Source: Gordonia zhenghanii (lineage in GTDB: Bacteria > Actinomycetota > Actinomycetes > Mycobacteriales > Mycobacteriaceae). From it: a stretch of DNA of 64,000 nucleotides. The stretch is taken from assembly GCF_021738965.1 (NCBI RefSeq), contig NZ_JAKKOQ010000005.1, positions 62,001 through 126,000 on the forward strand. Reading direction: 5' to 3'. A program made the position numbers and the translations under genes. Below the pieces are notes generated by a model. The model saw nothing but the letters and a program-made list of their open reading frames with translations. It did not search any database and was not told where the DNA came from. This document shows, in pieces, positions 58,129 through 64,000 of the stretch; the stretch's first letter is position 1, and every line of letters starts with the position of its first letter.

Positions 58129-60144
58129 GTGTCCACGATGACGAAGGTGTCGGTCGGCGCGAAGCGACTGCTGCTCGGCCGACCGTTCCGCAGCGACCGC
58201 CTCGGCCACACGTTGCTGCCCAAGCGGATCGCGCTCCCGGTGTTCGCCTCCGACGCGATGTCGTCGGTCGCGTATGCGCCGCAGGAGATCTTCCTGGTCC
58301 TGTCGGTGGCCGGGATCAGCGCGTTCGCGTTCGCGCCCTGGGTCGCGCTGGCCGTCGCCGTCGTGATGGTGGTGGTCGTCGCGAGCTACCGGCAGAACGT
58401 CCACGCCTACCCGTCCGGCGGCGGCGACTACGAGGTCGCGACAGTGAACCTCGGGCCGAATGCCGGACTGACGGTCGCCGCGGCACTGCTCGTCGACTAT
58501 GTGCTCACGGTCGCGGTGTCGATCACCTCGGCCGCGGAGAACATCGGCTCGGCGATCCCGTTCGTCCATGAGCACAAGGTGTGGTTCTGCGTGCTCGCGA
58601 TCGCGTTGATCGCGGCGGTCAATCTGCGCGGCATCAAGGAGTCGGGTGCAGTCCTGGCGATCCCGACGTATGCCTTCATCGTCGGCGTCGCCGTCATGCT
58701 CGTCTGGGGCTTCATTCAGATATTCGTTCTGGGCGACAGCGTCGAAGCCGAGACCAGCGACTACGGGATCATCGCGGAGAACGACAGTCTGGTCGGCATC
58801 GCCATGGTGTTCCTGATCGCCCGGTCGTTCTCGTCCGGCTGTGCCGCCTTGACCGGTGTCGAGGCCATCAGCAACGGGGTGCCCGCATTCCGCAAGCCGA
58901 AGTCGCGCAATGCGGCGTCGACGCTGCTGATGCTCGGCGGCTTCTCGATCATCTTGCTGCTGGGCATCGTGCTGCTGGCGCAGGAGATCGGAGCCAAGTA
59001 CGTCCTCGACCCGACGAAGGACCTGGCCGGGGCTCCCGACGGCTACCAGCAGAAGTCGATTCTCGCGCAGATCGCCGAAGCGGTCTTCCACGGATTCCCG
59101 CCGGGCTTCTACTTGATCGCCACGGTCACCGCGCTGATCTTGATGCTCGCCGCGAACACCGCGTTCAACGGATTCCCCGTCCTCGGGTCGGTCCTCGCCC
59201 AGGACCGCTTCCTGCCGCGTCAGCTGCACACCCGTGGCGACCGCCTCGCCTTCTCCAACGGCATCGTCTTCCTCGCGTTGGTCGCGGTCGGCTTCGTCGT
59301 CGCGTTCGGCGCCGAGGTGACCTCGCTGATCCAGCTGTACATCGTCGGCGTGTTCGTCTCGTTCACTCTGAGCCAGACCGGGATGGTGCGGCACTGGACA
59401 CGTCACCTCAAGACCGAGACCGACCCCGACGCTCGAGCCCGGATGATCCGGTCGCGGATCATCAACGCCGTCGGAATGGTCATGACCGGCGTCGTCCTGG
59501 TCATCGTCCTCGTCACGAAGTTCACGGCGGGCGCATGGATGGCGATCCTCGCGATGCTCGTGCTGTTCGTGGTGATGAAGCTCATTCACCGGCACTACTC
59601 GTCCGTCGAGCGCGAACTCGAATACGCCGACGAGGGCGGCGACGAAGTCCTGCCGAGCCGGACCCACTCCATCGTCCTGGTGTCGTCCCTGCATCTGCCG
59701 ACTCGGCGAGCGCTGCGATACGCGCGTGCCACCCGTCCCGACGTGCTGGAGGCGGTGACTGTCAACGTCGACGACCGGAACACCCGCAAACTGGTCGCCG
59801 AATGGGAGGACAGCGACATCGGCATGCCGCTGAAAGTCGTCGCGTCGCCGTACCGCGAGATCACCCGGCCGATCATCACCTACGTGCGCAGACTGCGCAG
59901 GGAGTCACCGCGCGACGTCGTCACCGTGTTCATCCCCGAGTACGTGGTCGGTCACTGGTGGGAGCAGATCCTGCACAATCAGTCGGCGCTGCGACTCAAG
60001 ACCCGCCTGCTGTTCGAGCCCGGAGTGATGGTGACGTCCGTGCCGTGGCAGTTGACGTCGTCGGAGAACCGTGGCAAACGCATGCAGTCCCAGTACGTCG
60101 CGCCCGGCGACGTGCGACGCGGCTTCACCTCGGAGGACCAATAG
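58129..60144 (+). CDS. APC-superfamily permease
   Basis: This is a 671-residue transporter. About twelve hydrophobic segments fill residues 40-480, with SDAMSSVAYAPQEIFLVLS and SFSSGCAALTGVEAISNGVPAF, the APC core. A soluble C-terminal domain of about 150 residues follows. The gene is conserved next to the ceoB gene (Rv2690c type). Amino acids or potassium are possible substrates; the context with Trk regulators suggests a KUP-like or amino-acid role that cannot be decided here. GTG at 58129 or ATG at 58138. Confidence 0.87.
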   Translation: MSTMTKVSVGAKRLLLGRPFRSDRLGHTLLPKRIALPVFASDAMSSVAYAPQEIFLVLSVAGISAFAFAPWVALAVAVVMVVVVASYRQNVHAYPSGGGDYEVATVNLGPNAGLTVAAALLVDYVLTVAVSITSAAENIGSAIPFVHEHKVWFCVLAIALIAAVNLRGIKESGAVLAIPTYAFIVGVAVMLVWGFIQIFVLGDSVEAETSDYGIIAENDSLVGIAMVFLIARSFSSGCAALTGVEAISNGVPAFRKPKSRNAASTLLMLGGFSIILLLGIVLLAQEIGAKYVLDPTKDLAGAPDGYQQKSILAQIAEAVFHGFPPGFYLIATVTALILMLAANTAFNGFPVLGSVLAQDRFLPRQLHTRGDRLAFSNGIVFLALVAVGFVVAFGAEVTSLIQLYIVGVFVSFTLSQTGMVRHWTRHLKTETDPDARARMIRSRIINAVGMVMTGVVLVIVLVTKFTAGAWMAILAMLVLFVVMKLIHRHYSSVERELEYADEGGDEVLPSRTHSIVLVSSLHLPTRRALRYARATRPDVLEAVTVNVDDRNTRKLVAEWEDSDIGMPLKVVASPYREITRPIITYVRRLRRESPRDVVTVFIPEYVVGHWWEQILHNQSALRLKTRLLFEPGVMVTSVPWQLTSSENRGKRMQSQYVAPGDVRRGFTSEDQ

Positions 60145-60146
60145 AC

Positions 60147-61409
60147 ATGGCCGATCTCGAACTCGACGTGACCGGCTACGCCAACGGCGGTGCCGGAGTG
60201 GCCCGCGATGACGGGCGCGTCGTCTTCGTCGGCGGCGCGCTCCCCGGAGAACGGGTGCGCGCACGGATCGTCGACGACAAGCACGCCTCCTACGCGCGTG
60301 CGACGGTCGTCGAAGTCGTCGACGCCAGTACGCACCGCGTCGATCCCCAGTGCCCGGCTGCGGCCGCCGGAGCGGGCTGTTGCGACCTGTCGTTCGTCGA
60401 CTCCGCCTATGCTCGCGAACTCGGTGCGACCGCACTGAGCGACGTGTTGACCCGTATCGGACGACTCGGCGCCGACGCGCCGACGCCGCCGAGGATCGCC
60501 GCGCTCGGCGACTCGACTACCGGGTGGCGGGTACGGACCCGTCTCGCGGTGGGGCCGGGCGGAACCGTCGGTCTCCGCGGCCTGAAGTCCACTGACCTGG
60601 TGACGCAGCCGTGCGCGGCTCCGGTACCGGGACTCCTCGACGGCGTCGCCGCGCTCGGCGGCGCACCGGGCACCGAACTCGTGCTCGCCGTCGGAAGTGA
60701 CGGACGCCGCCATATCGCCGAACTCGCCGCTCCTGTGGGTGCGGACAAGCGGGGCAGGGGACGGGACAGGCGCGGCCGCGCCCAACGGGCCCGGTCGGCG
60801 CGCAGTGCCGCTCGCGCGGTCCGCGCCGTCGAAGGCGACGCCTACGTCGACTACACGGTCGGCGATCGGACGTGGTCGATCCCGGTGACGGGCTTCTGGC
60901 AGGCGCACCGGGACGCGCCAGGCGTCTACTCGGCTGCGGCCGCGGACCTGCTCGGCGCGGTCGGTGTCAGCGGCGACGTCCACCTGTGGGATCTGTACGG
61001 GGGCGCCGGTGTGTTCACCGCTGCGCTGCGCGACGCCGCCCACGGCTTCACGGTGACCGGCAGCGACATCGTCGACACCGATCCGGGCGCGCTCGCCGCA
61101 GCTGAGCGGACCCTCTCCGACGATCCGGTGCTGACCCACCGCGGCGCGGTCGCCGCGACGCTCGCGGACCTCGAGCGTCCAGACGTCGTCGTGTCCGACC
61201 CGCCGCGCTCGGGCGCAGGCGCCGACGTCGTCGACGCGATCGTCGCGGCGTCGCCCACCGCAGTGCTGCACGTCGGGTGCGACGCTGCAGCGTTCGCTCG
61301 TGATCTCGGTCGGTTCGCTGCTCAGGGGTACCGAGTCCGCGAATGGCGCGGGTTCGAGGCGTTCCCGATGACCCACCACGTCGAAGCGATGGCAGTGCTG
61401 ACGCGCTAG
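60147..61409 (+). CDS. TrmA/RlmD-like SAM-dependent RNA methyltransferase
   Basis: This is a 420-residue class I methyltransferase of the uracil-5 type. An N-terminal TRAM domain (about 1-60) precedes a Cys-rich segment ([15 protein letters not shown]) that may hold an iron-sulphur cluster. The SAM fold has [15 protein letters not shown] near 282 and [12 protein letters not shown] near 347. The catalytic Cys is in [11 protein letters not shown] near 373. The tRNA or rRNA target is not known. It starts three bases after the permease stop with GGAGG. Confidence 0.9.
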   Translation: MADLELDVTGYANGGAGVARDDGRVVFVGGALPGERVRARIVDDKHASYARATVVEVVDASTHRVDPQCPAAAAGAGCCDLSFVDSAYARELGATALSDVLTRIGRLGADAPTPPRIAALGDSTTGWRVRTRLAVGPGGTVGLRGLKSTDLVTQPCAAPVPGLLDGVAALGGAPGTELVLAVGSDGRRHIAELAAPVGADKRGRGRDRRGRAQRARSARSAARAVRAVEGDAYVDYTVGDRTWSIPVTGFWQAHRDAPGVYSAAAADLLGAVGVSGDVHLWDLYGGAGVFTAALRDAAHGFTVTGSDIVDTDPGALAAAERTLSDDPVLTHRGAVAATLADLERPDVVVSDPPRSGAGADVVDAIVAASPTAVLHVGCDAAAFARDLGRFAAQGYRVREWRGFEAFPMTHHVEAMAVLTR

Positions 61410-61426
61410 CCGAACACGGGAATCCG

Positions 61427-61432
61427 TAGACT
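61427..61432 (+). promoter_or_regulatory. Candidate -10 box of dxs
   Basis: TAGACT would start transcription near 61439 and give dxs a leader of about 29 bases with a GAGGAGGGA ribosome-binding site. Confidence 0.5.
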
Positions 61433-61467
61433 GGCCGGGATCATCGTTTCTTGAGGAGGGACCGCAC

Positions 61468-63366
61468 ATGGGAGTGCTGGATCGAGTGGATTCACCGGCC
61501 GATGTGCGGGCGTGCTCGCAAGCCGAACTCGAGCAGCTCGCATCCGAGATCCGCGGATTCCTCATCGAGAAGGTCGCGGCGACCGGCGGACACCTCGGAC
61601 CCAACCTCGGCGTCGTCGAACTGACGCTCGCGATCCACCGCGTCTTCGAGTCGCCCGTCGATCCGATCCTGTTCGACACGGGCCACCAGTGCTACGTCCA
61701 CAAGATCGTCACCGGACGCAAAGGTCGGTTCGACACCTTGCGCCAACGCGACGGTCTCACCGGCTACCAGGACCGCGCCGAGAGCCCGCACGACTGGATC
61801 GAGTCGTCCCACGCGTCGGCCGCGTTGTCGAACGCCGACGGCCTGTCGAAGGCCTTCGAACTGGCGTCGAAGACCCCTGGGCACCTGTCGGCCGTCGAGG
61901 GGGACCGGACCGTCGTCGCCGTCGTCGGCGACGGCGCGCTGACCGGCGGAATGTGTTGGGAGGCCCTCAACAACATCGCCGACGGCGATCGGCCCGTGGT
62001 CATCGTCGTCAACGACAACGGACGGTCGTACGCGCCGACGATCGGCGGTCTCGCCAAGAACCTGTCCGCGCTCCGACTGCAGCCCGCATACGAACGGCTC
62101 CTCTCGTCGGGTCGTCGCCGACTCCGCAGCCTTCCGCTCGTCGGTGATCCCGCATACGCGGTCCTGCACGGGATGAAGAGCGGTGTGAAAGACCTGGTGT
62201 CTCCGCAGGCGATGTTCGCCGACCTCGGACTCAAATACGTCGGCCCCGTCGACGGGCACGACCTCGTCGCGCTCGAGGAGGCGCTGCGTCGCGCCAAGGC
62301 TTTCGGCGGTCCGGTGATCGTGCACACCGTGACCCGTAAAGGCATGGGGTACGCGCCGGCCGAGGCCGATGAGGCCGAGCAGATGCATTCCACCAGCAAG
62401 ATGGACCCGGCGACCGGCAAAGCGATGTCGGTCGCTGCCAAAGACTGGACGTCGGTGTTCTCCGATGCGCTCGTCGACGAGGGGGAGCGGCGTCCGGAAG
62501 TCGTGGCCATCACTGCTGCGATGCCGGGGCCGACCGGCCTCGTCCAGTTCGGGGAACGCTTTCCCGATCGCATGTTCGACGTGGGCATCGCCGAGCAGCA
62601 CGGGATGACCTCCGCCGCCGGACTCGCACTGGGCGGCATGCACCCGGTGCTCGCGATCTACGCGACGTTCCTCAACCGTGCGTTCGACCAACTGTTGATG
62701 GACGTCGCGTTGTTGAAGCTCCCGGTGACACTCGTCCTGGACCGGTCCGGTGTCACGGGCCCGGACGGTCCGAGCCACCACGGCATGTGGGACCTGTCGC
62801 TGATGTCACTGGTGCCGGGTTTGCGAGTGGCCGCACCGCGCGACGTGATCCGGGTCCGTGAGGAACTCGCCGAAGCCCTCGACGCCGCCGACGGCCCGAC
62901 GGCGGTCCGGTACTCGAAAGGCGCTGTCCCCGAAAATATCCCGGCGATACGCCGGCTGTCCGACGGCGTCGACGTCCTCGCGGACGGCGGCGATGACGGA
63001 GCCGATGTGCTCATCGTCGGCGTCGGCGCGTTCGCACGTCTGGCCCTCGACGTGGCGGCCAACCTGTCGTCGCACTCGGTGACCGCAACCGTCGTCGATC
63101 CGCGGTGGGTGCTGCCCGTACCCGACTCGATCGCGGTGCTCGCGCGCGATCACCGACTGGTGGTCACCCTCGAGGACGGCGGCGTCCAAGGCGGCGTCGG
63201 CGCGGCAGTGGTGCGTTCGCTCGCCGATGCCGGGGTGTCGACGCCCGTTCGCCAACGCGGTGTCCCGCAGCAGTTCGTGGCGCACTCGACGCGCGAAGAG
63301 ATCCTCGTCGACTTCGGATTGACCGATGTCGACCTCGCCGATTCGATCGTCAAAGATCTGACGTAG
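61468..63366 (+). CDS. dxs: 1-Deoxy-D-xylulose-5-phosphate synthase
   Basis: Dxs makes DXP from pyruvate and glyceraldehyde 3-phosphate, the first step of the non-mevalonate isoprenoid pathway. It has 632 residues. The TPP/Mg motif is [15 protein letters not shown] near residue 152, with the His of [14 protein letters not shown] near 42. The transketolase-like middle begins [16 protein letters not shown], and the C-terminal domain ends the chain. The ATG has GAGGAGGGA upstream. Its end overlaps the convergent AraC-type gene. Confidence 0.97.
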   Translation: MGVLDRVDSPADVRACSQAELEQLASEIRGFLIEKVAATGGHLGPNLGVVELTLAIHRVFESPVDPILFDTGHQCYVHKIVTGRKGRFDTLRQRDGLTGYQDRAESPHDWIESSHASAALSNADGLSKAFELASKTPGHLSAVEGDRTVVAVVGDGALTGGMCWEALNNIADGDRPVVIVVNDNGRSYAPTIGGLAKNLSALRLQPAYERLLSSGRRRLRSLPLVGDPAYAVLHGMKSGVKDLVSPQAMFADLGLKYVGPVDGHDLVALEEALRRAKAFGGPVIVHTVTRKGMGYAPAEADEAEQMHSTSKMDPATGKAMSVAAKDWTSVFSDALVDEGERRPEVVAITAAMPGPTGLVQFGERFPDRMFDVGIAEQHGMTSAAGLALGGMHPVLAIYATFLNRAFDQLLMDVALLKLPVTLVLDRSGVTGPDGPSHHGMWDLSLMSLVPGLRVAAPRDVIRVREELAEALDAADGPTAVRYSKGAVPENIPAIRRLSDGVDVLADGGDDGADVLIVGVGAFARLALDVAANLSSHSVTATVVDPRWVLPVPDSIAVLARDHRLVVTLEDGGVQGGVGAAVVRSLADAGVSTPVRQRGVPQQFVAHSTREEILVDFGLTDVDLADSIVKDLT

Positions 63367-64000
63367 GCGGCACGCCGGCCGCGACGGCCTCTGTGTCTTC
63401 GGGGTCGGTGGACCTGCGCCATTGACGTGGAGTGCAGTCGAACCGTCCACGGAACCACCGGGAGAAGTTCGACGGGCTGGAGAATCCAAGCGTCGCCGCG
63501 ATCTCGACGAACGAGTACCGCTGGCTCGTCACCAGGTGCCCAGCCAACCCCGCACGCGTGTCGTCGACAACGGCGGTGAAGGTCGTGCCCTCGGCCGTGA
63601 GCCGTCGATGCAGAGTCCGCCGGTCCACTCCGAGGCTGCGGGCCACCTGATCTGCCGAGCACCTGCCGGTGGGCAGGAGCATCTCCACGAGTTGCCGAGT
63701 CCGGTTGGCGACGGCCGACGTGGGATTGCCGGCGTCATCGTCGAGCATCCGCCTCGTGTATTCGAGGAGTTGCGGATCGGACTCTCGGATCGGCCGGTCG
63801 AGGTCGGTCTCGAGCATGGTGATCCCGTTGAAGGCCCGGTCGTGTCGCGCGAGCCCGCCGAACATGCGCAGCGACGTGGTGGGATTGATCGGCGGAGAAT
63901 GCACGAACGACACGGACAAGGGTTGCCATGTCGGCGGCGACAACTCACGCATCAGCGCGTACAGGACGCCGACCGCCAGATCGATGGACTGGCGGTCGGC
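63350..64000 (-). CDS. AraC-family regulator, C-terminal part (cut by window end)
   Basis: The frame is open up to the window edge, so the N-terminus is missing; 216 residues are visible. The C-terminal HTH domain (last about 95 residues) has [20 protein letters not shown] and the second helix-turn-helix [20 protein letters not shown]. The visible N-terminal part resembles the arabinose-binding-like domain of OruR/ArgR-type AraC proteins. Its last 17 bp overlap dxs. Targets are unknown. Confidence 0.85.
   Translation of the reverse strand, partial: ADRQSIDLAVGVLYALMRELSPPTWQPLSVSFVHSPPINPTTSLRMFGGLARHDRAFNGITMLETDLDRPIRESDPQLLEYTRRMLDDDAGNPTSAVANRTRQLVEMLLPTGRCSADQVARSLGVDRRTLHRRLTAEGTTFTAVVDDTRAGLAGHLVTSQRYSFVEIAATLGFSSPSNFSRWFRGRFDCTPRQWRRSTDPEDTEAVAAGVPPTSDL

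Noticed and set aside
58063..59694. 543-codon minus-strand frame with many Asp, His and Arg
   Set aside because: It is the antisense shadow of the permease, typical of high-GC genomes.
58581..60143. Long plus-strand frame in front of the methyltransferase
   Set aside because: It is an arginine-rich shadow of the APC permease in another frame; the TRAM domain starts at 60147 with a good ribosome-binding site.

Overview
The window is a contiguous piece of a high-GC actinobacterial chromosome. Codon third positions are strongly G/C, many genes start with GTG, and gene content and order match the recA-recX to sigB/sigA to dxs part of the Mycobacteriales chromosome (the stretch known in Mycobacterium tuberculosis as roughly Rv2736c to Rv2682c). 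A Gordonia-, Williamsia- or Rhodococcus-like organism fits best, because a gluABCD uptake operon sits behind recX and a complete fructose PTS lies next to lexA; the genus is inference. I see no rRNA, tRNA, CRISPR array, prophage or insertion sequence.

Layout. 1-11.6 kb: the 3' end of recX, the glutamate-type ABC transporter gluABCD (minus), then tRNA modification and housekeeping genes (miaB, a DUF349 protein, miaA, dapF, hflX). 11.6-17.6 kb: a self-contained fructose phosphotransferase system (fruR-fruK-fruA-ptsH, with ptsI divergent). 17.6-19.7 kb: the SOS and nucleotide block lexA / chiZ-like LysM protein / nrdR, with three SOS-box-like sites between lexA and chiZ. 19.7-25.7 kb: the HrpA helicase and small metabolic genes. 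25.7-26.7 kb: a poorly organised kilobase with a 12-codon mini-gene behind an almost full-length Shine-Dalgarno sequence, and a probably frameshifted unknown gene. 26.7-29 kb: the peroxide module ahpC-ahpD with divergent oxyR. 29-32 kb: a DUF3516 helicase and a PAC2 protein. 32-41 kb: a lipoprotein, DUF4192 protein, IdeR-type metal regulator, an acuC (deacetylase) - pat (GNAT plus acyl-CoA-synthetase-like) pair, sigB behind an ECF-type promoter, and a TetR/AFG1-ATPase divergent pair. 41.7-51.6 kb: map, DUF3099, DUF3039, YihY protein, a second SF2 helicase, DUF7455, sigA, ppgK, suhB, cei, DUF4193. 51.6-64 kb: DUF3093, dut, DUF3710, hydrolase, OB-fold protein, flavohemoprotein hmp with a small membrane protein, the CeoB/CeoC potassium-uptake subunits, an APC permease, a TrmA-like methyltransferase, dxs and the 3' part of an AraC-type regulator.

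How the genes work together. Several stress and regulatory circuits are clustered: SOS (lexA/chiZ), peroxide (oxyR/ahpCD), nitric oxide (hmp), metal (IdeR type), general stress (sigB) and principal sigma (sigA). A probable lysine-acetylation switch (acuC-pat) sits among them. Two recurring architectures stand out. First, at least a dozen genes have a TANNNT -10 box 6-8 bases before the start codon, that is, probable leaderless mRNAs, sometimes as back-to-back divergent pairs in about 40-80 bp. Second, several genes end in short tandem duplications that copy the stop codon and the codons before it.
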